Below are positions 7,167-13,927 of a stretch of 16,435 bases of DNA, piece by piece; the stretch's first letter is position 1, and every line of letters begins with the position of its first letter. The notes beneath the pieces are model-generated. The model saw only the letters and a program-made list of their open reading frames with translations, was not told where the DNA came from and made no database searches. Origin of the DNA: Clostridia bacterium (GTDB lineage: Bacteria > Bacillota > Clostridia > Oscillospirales > CAG-272); assembly GCA_024404655.1 (NCBI GenBank), contig JAKSPR010000019.1, positions 1 through 16,435 of the forward strand. The letters run 5' to 3'. The translations under genes were made by a program, and so were the position numbers.

Positions 7167-7689
7167 TGAGGGAGGCGAGAATCGCCTTGCAGAGGTCAAA
7201 GCCGATGAACGGAATCACCGCTTTTGCCAGAGCCGTTGCCACATCGCATTTCAGATAGACAGAGAACCATCCGGCACCAAAGGCATAGCAGAATACAAGG
7301 GAAACTGCTGCCGCAAGGAAGGAACGCAGGAACTTGCCGATATAGGTATTTGCCTTGATTTTTGTCCGTGCCATAGCGATCAGCCATGCCATCACGGGAT
7401 AAGCCCACAAAAAGCCGCCGGTCACACCGAACAGCACGCCGGGGCCGCTCTGCATGCCGGAGAAGACCGGAACGCCGATCACACCGATGGCAAGATATGC
7501 AAGCACGGAGCCGATGGCATACACCGGCGGCAGAAGCATGCCGCAGAGATACACGCCCACAAGTCCGAGGGTAAAGGGTACCGCGCCTGTGGGAATGGAG
7601 ATGATGGCAAGGACGCAGAGCACTGCGCACAGAAGGCCCGCACGGGTCAGAAGCCGGATATTTTCTCTGTTTTTGGTCATTTCGCTCAT
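7144..7689 (-). CDS. bioY: Biotin ECF transporter S component BioY
   Basis: BioY is the membrane substrate-binding subunit that captures biotin; it works with the energy-coupling EcfA/EcfA'/EcfT module or alone. The 181-residue product has about six hydrophobic helices and the family hallmark around residues 72-95, GVPVFSG followed by GPGVLFGVTGGFLWAYP. The N-terminal IPTGAVPFTLG also fits BioY. ATG at 7689 is preceded by AAAGGA at rather long spacing (about 14 bases), so initiation may be weak or rely on coupling to birA, which ends 40 bases upstream. Co-transcription with birA explains its role: the biotin-sensing repressor/ligase and the importer share one BirA-box-controlled promoter. No Ecf ATPase genes are in the window. 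Confidence 0.94.
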   Translation of the reverse strand: MSEMTKNRENIRLLTRAGLLCAVLCVLAIISIPTGAVPFTLGLVGVYLCGMLLPPVYAIGSVLAYLAIGVIGVPVFSGMQSGPGVLFGVTGGFLWAYPVMAWLIAMARTKIKANTYIGKFLRSFLAAAVSLVFCYAFGAGWFSVYLKCDVATALAKAVIPFIGFDLCKAILASLISLRVQK

Positions 7690-7729
7690 GATTTTTCAGT
7701 TTTTCCTTTCATATCGGGGTTTACAGGGG

Positions 7730-8755
7730 TCACGCTTTTTTCAGATGGACGGAGGTCTGGACGACTTCACCGGAGGACAGGGATTCCTCCGTTCCGTCGG
7801 GATAGCGGACACGCAGTCCGGCATTTTCGTCGATGCCGAGGGCTACAGCCGGAATCTCCGTGCTGTCTCCCATGGTGCAGCGGCGGACAAGAATCTCTCT
7901 GCCGTCAAGCAGCGACCGTCCGCGGTAGCGCTCCAGAAGGTCAGCTGAACACGGATCACAAAGCATCCGTGCCAGCCGGTTAAGAATCTCCGCGGCCAGA
8001 AGATTGCCGTCCGCCTCCCCGCCGTCCGGCGCAAAGACGGAACCTGCGATATCTGCGATCTCCGGAGGGAATCCCCCGGGCGGCGGCAGCAGATTGATGC
8101 CGATGCCCAGCACCGCATAGGCAAGCAGACCCGTTTCCAGGTCCATGCCCGCCTCGGTTAAAATCCCACAGACTTTCCGCTCGTTCATGTAGATGTCGTT
8201 GACCCATTTGATTTTCGCCGCGGAGCCGGGTCTCACCTGCTCAATCGCCTCAGAGACAGCCACAGCAGCAGCCGTTGTGATGCGCAGTGCCTGATCCACG
8301 GGCAGGGTGGGACGCAGAAGCAGGCTCATATAAAGTCCGCTGCCGGCAGGGGAAAGAAAAGATCTTCCCAACCGTCCCTTTCCCGCGGTTTGTTCTCTTG
8401 CGATCAGCACAATGCCGCCGGGAGCACCCTCACCCGCCATCTGTTTGAGGACGGTGTTGGTGGACGGCAGCGCATCCTCCACACGGAGCGTGAATGTTTC
8501 CGCTGCTTCCTTTGTCAGGTGCTTTTGAATCCGTGTTTCATGGAGATAGGCAGCCTCCTGCTTTTTCAGGCGGTATCCGCGTCTCGGAACAGTTTCGATG
8601 GGAGCGCCCTCCGCAGTCAGGGTCTGCACGGCTTTCCAGACGGCCGTTCTGGAAATTCCGAGCTTCGCTGCCAGCGTTTCGCCGGAGACATCGCCTCCGC
8701 TCTCTGCCAGAGCTGCAAGAACCTTTTCTTTGGTTGTCAGATTGTTTTCGGTCAT
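7730..8755 (-). CDS. birA: Bifunctional biotin-protein ligase / biotin operon repressor BirA
   Basis: BirA makes biotinyl-AMP, attaches biotin to carboxylase carrier proteins and represses biotin genes. The 341-residue product has an N-terminal winged helix (KLGISRTAVWKAVQTL, then the wing VPRRGYRL), the catalytic domain with STN (about 98-100), the adenylate-binding loop GKGRLGRSF (125-133; GRGRRGR in E. coli), KWVNDIY (183-189) and CGILTE (196-201), and a C-terminal SH3-like domain. The HTH makes it the regulatory, group II type. ATG 8755 is chosen because GGAGG lies 6 bases upstream; the in-frame ATG at 8770 is upstream of that SD. It leads an operon with bioY under a promoter overlapped by a BirA box. 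Confidence 0.96.
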   Translation of the reverse strand: MTENNLTTKEKVLAALAESGGDVSGETLAAKLGISRTAVWKAVQTLTAEGAPIETVPRRGYRLKKQEAAYLHETRIQKHLTKEAAETFTLRVEDALPSTNTVLKQMAGEGAPGGIVLIAREQTAGKGRLGRSFLSPAGSGLYMSLLLRPTLPVDQALRITTAAAVAVSEAIEQVRPGSAAKIKWVNDIYMNERKVCGILTEAGMDLETGLLAYAVLGIGINLLPPPGGFPPEIADIAGSVFAPDGGEADGNLLAAEILNRLARMLCDPCSADLLERYRGRSLLDGREILVRRCTMGDSTEIPAVALGIDENAGLRVRYPDGTEESLSSGEVVQTSVHLKKA

Positions 8756-8788
8756 GGTATGCCTCCGCATCTTCTGTTCTCTGTTACC

Positions 8789-8817
8789 ATTTTACCACAT
8801 CCCGCGCGCTTTGTCAA
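8789..8817 (-). promoter_or_regulatory. birA-bioY promoter (TTGACA-17-TAAAAT)
   Basis: On the minus strand a perfect TTGACA (8817-8812) lies 17 bases from TAAAAT (8794-8789). The leader to the birA ATG would be about 27 bases. The -35 box is embedded in the BirA operator, so occupancy would block polymerase. Confidence 0.92.
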
Positions 8818-8842
8818 CCTGTTCTGCTCTTATGGTTTACAC
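8811..8842. promoter_or_regulatory. BirA box (biotin operator)
   Basis: TTGTCAACC (8811-8819), a 14-base spacer and GGTTTACAC (8834-8842) match the known BirA operator pattern TTGTNAACC-N14-16-GGTTNACAA with one mismatch, in the last base-pair region of the second half. It covers the -35 of the birA promoter and lies about 47 bases upstream of the divergent promoter at 8889. Confidence 0.82.
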
Positions 8843-8888
8843 AAAATATCCGCGTAAATTTACACAAATCGGGAACAATATTCATAAT

Positions 8889-8917
8889 TTGACGTCAGTT
8901 CTATGGTATGATAAACT
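8889..8917 (+). promoter_or_regulatory. Promoter of the LTA-synthase-like gene (TTGACG-17-TAAACT)
   Basis: TTGACG (8889-8894) and TAAACT (8912-8917) are 17 bases apart, and the leader to the ATG at 8943 is short (about 20 bases). The -10 is imperfect but has the key TA...T positions. Confidence 0.7.
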
Positions 8918-8942
8918 GACCAATACTGAAAGGACCCGATTT

Positions 8943-10829
8943 ATGTCGAAATTACGTTCATTCCTTCACGCGCTGTATACGACCCCGAAGATGCCCGTGA
9001 AGATTAAAAATAAGCCGCTCCGTATTCTCTTTGCGGTCATCGGTTATCTCATTCTCGTTTTCCTGCCTGCCTACTGCACCCTGATGCTCGAATATATCCA
9101 TTATGCGGCCAAGGCCCGTGCCATCCGGTTCTTTACCGAAACGACGCCGGTGCTCATCTTCGGTTTCTCGGTCATGTATCTGATCTGGTTCTGCATCCTG
9201 TGCATCTGCAAAAAAGGCTGGATCGCCTCCCTTCTGTACGGCGGATGGTTCAGTCTGGTTGCCTTTTCCGATTATATGAAGCACGCGATGACCGGGGAGT
9301 ATCTCTACCCCTGGGATATCGGGCAGCAGATCGGCAATCTGGGAGAACTCAGCGGCTTTCTTACCGTGCCCTATCCGCCCCTTTATATTCTCATGACCGT
9401 GATCATCTTCGTTCTGGCTGTGATCGTGTTTTTCTCGGGAGCAGAACTGCCGCTGTGCGTGACCGTGCGTCTGCCGGTACTGCTGCTCACGGTGCTGCTT
9501 GTTTTCATGAGTGTTTCCACGCCGGAAAAGGTCACAAAGGTGCTCAACAACCACGCCCTTTATATTGAAGATACCGCCCTGCAGACCTCCAATTACAGCG
9601 CAAACGGATTTATCGGCGCGTTCACCATCAATCTGCTGTCCTCAAATGTCCAGAAGCCCGACGGCTACAGCCGCCAGATGGTGGAAACGCTCATGGAAGG
9701 CAGAGAGGCGACACCCGCGTCGGAGAATTTCAACAGCCCCGATATCATCCTGATCCTCTCCGAAAGCTTCTGGGACCCCACCAATCTGCCCGGCACGGAG
9801 TTCTCACTTGATCCTCTCGCCAATTACCGCGCTCTGTGCGCAAAGGAGAACACCGTCTCCGGACGGTTCTTCACCACCGGCTTCGGCGGCGGCACCGTCC
9901 GCCCGGAATTTGAAGTTCTGACAGGACTTTCCGCCGATTATCTCCCCTCCGGCTGTGTGCCGTGGCAGTATGTGGAATCCGGCATGGAGACCTATCTTGA
10001 CACCTACAAGCAGTTGGGCTACACCGCCATCGCTGTGCATCCTTACAACTCCAGTTTCTACAGCCGCAAGACGGTCTATCCCCGCATCGGCTTTGACGAA
10101 CTGCATTTTGAAGACGATATCTACCGTCTGAAAGAAGAAATCAACGTCACCATCAGCGGCAAACAGATCTCCGACGATACCTTCTGCTCCGCCATTGAGT
10201 ACTATCTCGACGGTCATACCGATACTCCGGTCTTCTTATTCGGCATCAGCATGGAGAATCATCAGCCCTATCCGGACAAGTTCTCATCCTTCACTGTCAC
10301 CGCGGAAAATCCAGCGTTTGACGACAGTGTCGCAAACGCTGTGCGCAACTTCACCCAGGGTGTGTATGAAGCCGATCAGTGTCTGGGGCGTCTGGCAGAG
10401 TATATCGACCAGAGAGACCGCGATACCGTGCTGATCTGGTACGGCGATCATCTGCCCACCCTCGGTGCGGGCTTCGGCGCTTATGTCCAGTCCGGCTGGG
10501 TCGGCACGTTCGGCCCCGAGGATTATGAGAAGATTTATTCGACGCCTTTCCTCGTTTACGCAAACTTTGATCTGACCGACAATCCGGTTCTCCACCGCGG
10601 TACCGACAACGATATTTCCTCCTATCATCTGCTGAACGGCGCTGCGCAGCTCATCGGCGCGCCCCGCACCGCCTATATGGATTTCCTCTCCGATTATTAC
10701 GCTGCCCGTCCCTATTACAGCGTCCGTCTGCAGGGAATGCAGCTGGATGACGCAGCAGCCAAGGGGGTTTTTACCCATAAGATCCTTACCTATGACCGCA
10801 TCGCAGGCGGCGGGTATTCCCAGAAATAA
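8943..10829 (+). CDS. LTA synthase / phosphoglycerol transferase family membrane enzyme
   Basis: This alkaline-phosphatase-superfamily enzyme probably transfers a phosphoglycerol-type group onto an envelope polymer or glycan outside the membrane. The 628 residues contain about five N-terminal membrane helices within the first 190, a linker, then the extracytoplasmic sulfatase domain. Metal and catalytic residues are visible: Glu274 in ESFWD, Thr318 in TGFGGGTVRPEFEVLTG (the expected nucleophile), HPYNSSFYSR, ENHQPY, and Asp502-His503 in WYGDHLP. These correspond to E, T, D and H of S. aureus LtaS. ATG 8943 has AAAGGA 8 bases upstream; upstream in-frame codons lie inside birA and are not used. 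It is monocistronic, with its own promoter and terminator. It could be LtaS, an LtaS primase or an OpgB-like glycan modifier; the sequence alone does not decide. Confidence 0.9.
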   Translation: MSKLRSFLHALYTTPKMPVKIKNKPLRILFAVIGYLILVFLPAYCTLMLEYIHYAAKARAIRFFTETTPVLIFGFSVMYLIWFCILCICKKGWIASLLYGGWFSLVAFSDYMKHAMTGEYLYPWDIGQQIGNLGELSGFLTVPYPPLYILMTVIIFVLAVIVFFSGAELPLCVTVRLPVLLLTVLLVFMSVSTPEKVTKVLNNHALYIEDTALQTSNYSANGFIGAFTINLLSSNVQKPDGYSRQMVETLMEGREATPASENFNSPDIILILSESFWDPTNLPGTEFSLDPLANYRALCAKENTVSGRFFTTGFGGGTVRPEFEVLTGLSADYLPSGCVPWQYVESGMETYLDTYKQLGYTAIAVHPYNSSFYSRKTVYPRIGFDELHFEDDIYRLKEEINVTISGKQISDDTFCSAIEYYLDGHTDTPVFLFGISMENHQPYPDKFSSFTVTAENPAFDDSVANAVRNFTQGVYEADQCLGRLAEYIDQRDRDTVLIWYGDHLPTLGAGFGAYVQSGWVGTFGPEDYEKIYSTPFLVYANFDLTDNPVLHRGTDNDISSYHLLNGAAQLIGAPRTAYMDFLSDYYAARPYYSVRLQGMQLDDAAAKGVFTHKILTYDRIAGGGYSQK

Positions 10830-10842
10830 GAATTGTTCCCTC

Positions 10843-10877
10843 TCCTGCTGCCCCCAAAAGGCAGCAGGATTTTTTTG
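10843..10877 (+). terminator. Intrinsic terminator after the LTA-synthase-like gene
   Basis: A perfect 10-bp GC-rich stem (TCCTGCTGCC at 10843-10852 with GGCAGCAGGA at 10860-10869) encloses a 7-base loop and is followed by seven Ts. It starts 14 bases after the stop codon. Confidence 0.95.
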
Positions 10878-10898
10878 ACGAAATATCGTCTGCGGGGC

Positions 10899-10927
10899 TT
10901 GCAAAACGTCTCTCCATCCGCTATAAT
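10899..10927 (+). promoter_or_regulatory. Promoter of the GH4 gene (TTGCAA-17-TATAAT)
   Basis: TTGCAA (10899-10904) and a perfect TATAAT (10922-10927) are exactly 17 bases apart, 65 bases before the preferred ATG. Confidence 0.87.
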
Positions 10928-10937
10928 TAAACCATCA

Positions 10938-10962
10938 GCCGCAGGATATCATCCCATGCGGC
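10938..10962. promoter_or_regulatory. Dyad in the start region of the GH4 transcript
   Basis: GCCGCA (10938-10943) and TGCGGC (10957-10962) form a perfect 6-bp inverted repeat. Inside it GGAT and ATCC pair as a further 4 bp around a 3-base centre. It begins 10 bases after the -10 box, so it could be a repressor operator or a leader hairpin. No cognate regulator gene is adjacent. Confidence 0.4.
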
Positions 10963-10992
10963 ACAAGCTGACGAAAGGTGCTGAAACAAACG

Positions 10993-12327
10993 ATGAAAAC
11001 CCGCAGAAAATTTGCATTCATCGGCGCGGGGAGCATGGGCTTCACCCGCACCATCGTAAAAGACCTTCTGACCTTCCCCGCATTTGAGGACTGTGAAATC
11101 GCCCTCATGGATATCAACCCCGAGCGTCTGGACTGCATCGGTGCAGCCTGCGAAAAGATCCGCTCCTATATGGGCAAGGACGGCTGCACCATCACAAAGA
11201 CCCTGAACCGCGCGGAGGCTCTTGACGGCGCGGACGGCGTGCTCTGCACCGTGTTCAACGGCGATATCGACGTGTGGCGGCATGAAATCGAGATTCCCAA
11301 GGAATACGGCGTCGATATCAACATCGGCGACACCCGTTCCGTCTCCGGCATTTTCCGTGCCATGCGCAATATCCCTCTTATGCTGGATATCTGCCATGAT
11401 ATCGAAAAATACTGCCCGAAGGCCGTGTTCCTCAACTATACCAACCCCATGTCCATGCTCTGCCGTGCCATGCAGACCTTTACCAAGGTTGACGTGACCG
11501 GCCTCTGCCACAGTGTCCAGGGGACCGCCCGGATGCTGGCGGAATGGCTGGGCATCCCATACGATGAGATCGACTACACCTGCGCCGGTGTCAATCATCA
11601 GGCCTTCTATCTGAAATTTGAGCATGACGGAGAGGACCTTTATCCTGCCCTGCGGGAAAAAATCTTCGGTGACCCTGTTTATTATCAGAAAGAGCTTGTC
11701 CGCAACGAAATGTTCAGACACCTCGGTTACTACGTCACCGAATCCTCCGGGCATAATTCCGAGTACAACCAGTGGTTCCGCAAGCGTCCCGACCTCATTG
11801 AGAAATACTGCACAAACAGCACCAACTGGAATCCCGGCGTGCACCGTTTCTCCCTTGATCTCCGCATCGGCCGCGTGAGCACATGGAAAAAGGAAATTGA
11901 GGACTGGACGGCACAGCCGACCCTTGATACCAAACGGTCAAACGAATACGCCGCCAACATCTTCAATGCCCGTATCGGCGACCATACGCCCTTCTGCTTC
12001 AACGCAAACGTCCTCAATGAGGGCTGTATCTCCAATCTTCCCCCGGAAACCTGCGTGGAAGTCCCCGTCATGGTGGACCGGGGCGGACTGCACAAATTCA
12101 TGGTGGGAGCCCTGCCGGATCATCTCGCTATCCTTGTCAATACCACTGCCCGCATGGAAAATCTCGCCGTGGATGCCTGCATGGAAGGCGACCGCGAAAA
12201 GGTCATCCGCGCCGTTATGATGGATCCTCTGACCTCCGCCGTCTGCTCCCTTGAGGAGATCCGGGAGATGTGCGGAAAGATTTTTGACGTCAACCAGAAA
12301 ATGGGTTTTCTGACAGAATTCCGCTAA
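10993..12327 (+). CDS. melA: Family 4 glycoside hydrolase, alpha-galactosidase (MelA-like)
   Basis: GH4 enzymes split glycosidic bonds by an NAD+- and Mn2+-dependent redox-elimination mechanism. The 444-residue product opens with a Rossmann fold (FAFIGAGSMGFTR, then ALMDINPERL), followed by NIGDTRSVSGIFRAMR and FLNYTNPMSML. The metal-binding stretch GLCHSVQGTA and the CAGVNHQAFYL stretch with the second metal-site His follow. Further segments EMFRHLGYYVTESSGHNSEY, SNLPPETCVEVPVMVD and ALPDHLAIL closely recall E. coli MelA. ATG 10993 is preferred; a GTG at 10978 overlaps the AAAGG SD, although that leaves a longish spacing of 14 to the ATG. It has its own promoter and no transporter or regulator beside it, so the sugar is inferred (alpha-galactosides) from family resemblance only. 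Confidence 0.88.
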   Translation: MKTRRKFAFIGAGSMGFTRTIVKDLLTFPAFEDCEIALMDINPERLDCIGAACEKIRSYMGKDGCTITKTLNRAEALDGADGVLCTVFNGDIDVWRHEIEIPKEYGVDINIGDTRSVSGIFRAMRNIPLMLDICHDIEKYCPKAVFLNYTNPMSMLCRAMQTFTKVDVTGLCHSVQGTARMLAEWLGIPYDEIDYTCAGVNHQAFYLKFEHDGEDLYPALREKIFGDPVYYQKELVRNEMFRHLGYYVTESSGHNSEYNQWFRKRPDLIEKYCTNSTNWNPGVHRFSLDLRIGRVSTWKKEIEDWTAQPTLDTKRSNEYAANIFNARIGDHTPFCFNANVLNEGCISNLPPETCVEVPVMVDRGGLHKFMVGALPDHLAILVNTTARMENLAVDACMEGDREKVIRAVMMDPLTSAVCSLEEIREMCGKIFDVNQKMGFLTEFR

Positions 12328-12373
12328 CCGTCAAATATACCAACGCAAGACGACAAAAAGAACTTTTTTTTGC
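12328..12373. other. Gap after the GH4 gene with a T-run but only a weak hairpin
   Basis: The GH4 stop codon is followed by a CAAAAAG/CTTTTTTTTG self-complementary stretch (about 12353-12372) ending in nine Ts. The stem is almost all A-T and therefore weak; it might act as a poor terminator. No reading frame or other motif is seen here. Confidence 0.35.
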
Positions 12374-12406
12374 CGAATCCGTTCTTGACAAACGCCACCG
12401 GATTCG
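12374..12406. promoter_or_regulatory. Inverted repeat spanning the purE promoter, candidate operator
   Basis: CGAATCCG (12374-12381) and CGGATTCG (12399-12406) form a perfect 8-bp dyad with a 17-base spacer. The left arm ends just before the -35 and the right arm lies inside the promoter spacer. The outer CGAA/TTCG cores and 16-17 base separation recall the paired PurBoxes bound by B. subtilis-type PurR, but the flanks do not fit that consensus well. Confidence 0.5.
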
Positions 12407-12414
12407 TGTATAAT
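12385..12414 (+). promoter_or_regulatory. Promoter of the purine operon (TTGACA-18-TATAAT)
   Basis: Perfect TTGACA (12385-12390) and TATAAT (12409-12414) are separated by 18 bases. Transcription starting near 12421 gives a leader of about 225 bases that contains the ZTP riboswitch. Confidence 0.93.
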
Positions 12415-12455
12415 ATAGGTGTGATATTCATTTCTATGGATATCTGCACAACGAA

Positions 12456-12617
12456 CTTCCCGCAACTGACGGAAACGTGGGTTCACACGATGGAAGCAGG
12501 AAGCATATAATGGAAGCCGGAGGAAATTTTCCGTCCCTTCCCTGTAACGAATTCCGGTTACATTGTCGTCCGTCTGGGCAGTCTTGTGTCATGGCACAGG
12601 ACTGCCCTATCATTTTT
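12456..12617 (+). ncRNA. ZTP (pfl) riboswitch with intrinsic terminator
   Basis: This leader RNA binds ZMP/ZTP, purine intermediates that build up when 10-formyl-THF is short, and turns on purine or folate genes. P1 is CTTCC (12456-12460) with GGAAG (12492-12496). The conserved ACTGACGGAAACGTGG (12465-12480) is nearly identical to the Fusobacterium ulcerans ZTP riboswitch as I remember it. P2 is CGTG (12476-12479) with CACG (12486-12489). The 3' core CCGTCTGGGCA (12570-12580) is also conserved, and GACGG (12468-12472) can form the pseudoknot with CCGTC (12570-12574). The linker between the halves is long (about 73 bases) with a small GTAAC/GTTAC hairpin. The 3' core's GGGCA is also the start of the terminator stem, so ligand binding should prevent termination. 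Confidence 0.93.
12576..12617 (+). terminator. Riboswitch-controlled terminator upstream of purE
   Basis: A 13-bp stem (12576-12588 with 12595-12607, one T-G wobble, 6-base loop) is followed by TATCATTTTT. Its first bases, GGGCA, belong to the ZTP aptamer core, so the two structures are mutually exclusive. Confidence 0.9.
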
Positions 12618-12645
12618 CATACAAGAAAGGATGGAAAAAACAAAA

Positions 12646-13146
12646 ATGTCGATGAAAAAAGCAGCGGTCATCATGGGTTCCGACAGCGATCTGCCTGTCG
12701 TCGAAAAAGCATTCGCGGTCTTTGAGGAATTCGGCATCCCCTTTGAGGTGCATGTCTATTCCGCACACAGAACCCCCGCGGAGGCAAGAGAATTTTTCAC
12801 ACACGCAAGAGAGAACGGTTTCGGTGTCATCATCTGCGCCGCAGGCAAGGCCGCACATCTGGCCGGAGCAGCAGCCGCAGGCACGACCCTTCCCGTCATC
12901 GGCATTCCGGTGAAGTCCTCCACCCTTGACGGTCTGGATGCGCTTCTCTCCACCGTTCAGATGCCCTCCGGCATCCCGGTTGCCACCGTCGCCATCGACG
13001 GTGCGGCAAACGCAGCACTCCTCGCCGCTCAGATCCTCGCAGTCAATGACGCAGACCTTGCCGACAAGCTCGATGCCTCCCGCAAAAAGGGTGCTGAGAA
13101 CGTGCTCGCCAAGAACCGCGCGATTGAAGAAAAATACAACCACTGA
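12646..13146 (+). CDS. purE: N5-carboxyaminoimidazole ribonucleotide mutase PurE
   Basis: PurE forms CAIR (4-carboxy-AIR) in step 6 of purine synthesis. The 166-residue product has the family's MGSDSDLP near the N-terminus, the active-site YSAHRTP (about residues 39-45), a glycine/alanine-rich AAGKAAHLAGAAA loop, and IPVKSS, LLSTVQMPSGIPVATVAI and AALLAAQIL. This is a class I-like pattern, which normally needs PurK; no purK follows here. ATG 12646 has a GGATGG/AAGGA SD 10-13 bases upstream; an in-frame ATG at 12631 overlaps that site and one at 12652 is also possible. It is the first gene of the operon, directly after the ZTP riboswitch terminator, with purC 55 bases downstream. Confidence 0.95.
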   Translation: MSMKKAAVIMGSDSDLPVVEKAFAVFEEFGIPFEVHVYSAHRTPAEAREFFTHARENGFGVIICAAGKAAHLAGAAAAGTTLPVIGIPVKSSTLDGLDALLSTVQMPSGIPVATVAIDGAANAALLAAQILAVNDADLADKLDASRKKGAENVLAKNRAIEEKYNH

Positions 13147-13201
13147 TATCCCATCCCATCATTCATAAATCAAAACAAAAACAACAAAGGAGTTTACTAT
13201 C

Positions 13202-13915
13202 ATGGAAAAGCTGCAGCAGTTATACGAAGGCAAAGCAAAGAAAGTTTACGCAACCTCCGATGAGAACCTTCTCATCGTCGATTACAAGGATGATGCCACC
13301 GCATTCAACGGTCTGAAGAAGGGCACCATCGCAGGCAAGGGCGTCATCAACAACAAGATGTCCAACTTCCTCATGCAGCTCCTCGAGAAGAAGGGCGTTC
13401 CGACCCACTTCTGCGAAGAGATCTCCGACCGTGAGACCGTCGTAAAGAAGGTTTCCATTGTTCCGCTGGAAGTCATCATCCGCAATGTTTCCGCAGGTTC
13501 CTTCTCCAAGAAGTACGGCGTTGAGGAAGGCATTGTCTTCGACGAGCCGACCATCGAGTTCTCCTACAAGAACGACGAACTGGGCGATCCGCTGCTCAAC
13601 GCTTATCATGCAATCGCACTGAAGCTCGCTACCCGCGACGAAATCGAACTCATCAAGAAGATGGCCTTCACCGTTGACCAGGTCCTCACCGAGTACTTCC
13701 TGGGCCTCGGCATCCGCCTCGTTGACTTCAAGCTGGAGTTCGGCCGCCTCGCTGACGGTACCATCGTCCTCGCTGACGAAATCTCTCCCGACACCTGCCG
13801 TCTGTGGGACGTCAAGACCAACGAAAAGCTGGACAAGGACCGTTTCCGCCGCGATATGGGCGGTGTTGAGGACGCATACAACGAAGTCATGAAGCGCCTC
13901 ATGGGCAACAAATAA
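13202..13915 (+). CDS. purC: SAICAR synthetase PurC
   Basis: Phosphoribosylaminoimidazole-succinocarboxamide synthase joins aspartate to CAIR using ATP (step 7 of purine synthesis, cytosolic). The 237-residue length is typical. It starts LYEGKAKKVYAT (the ATP-binding beta strand of the family), has MSNFLMQLLEKKGVPTHF, the PLEVIIRNVSAGS core, and the signature segments LVDFKLEFG and LADEISPDTCRLWD near residues 175-205. The SD AAAGGAG lies 9 bases before the ATG. Only 12 bases separate it from purF, whose SD overlaps the purC stop codon, so translation is probably coupled. Nothing is unusual in the sequence. Confidence 0.97.
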   Translation: MEKLQQLYEGKAKKVYATSDENLLIVDYKDDATAFNGLKKGTIAGKGVINNKMSNFLMQLLEKKGVPTHFCEEISDRETVVKKVSIVPLEVIIRNVSAGSFSKKYGVEEGIVFDEPTIEFSYKNDELGDPLLNAYHAIALKLATRDEIELIKKMAFTVDQVLTEYFLGLGIRLVDFKLEFGRLADGTIVLADEISPDTCRLWDVKTNEKLDKDRFRRDMGGVEDAYNEVMKRLMGNK

Positions 13916-13927
13916 GGAGTACACACA

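Noticed and set aside
8598..8942. N-terminal extension of the LTA-synthase-like protein into birA
   Set aside because: The in-frame codons lie opposite birA and upstream of the gene's own promoter; the ATG at 8943 has a proper SD and is followed by a normal membrane protein N-terminus.
12421..12645. Guanine/adenine riboswitch or T-box in the purE leader
   Set aside because: The conserved ACTGACGG and CCGTCTGGGCA elements fit the ZTP class; no purine-aptamer core or T-box bulge was found.
12477..12725. Open frame running from the purine leader into purE
   Set aside because: It crosses the riboswitch and terminator and has no SD; the leader is explained by RNA structure.
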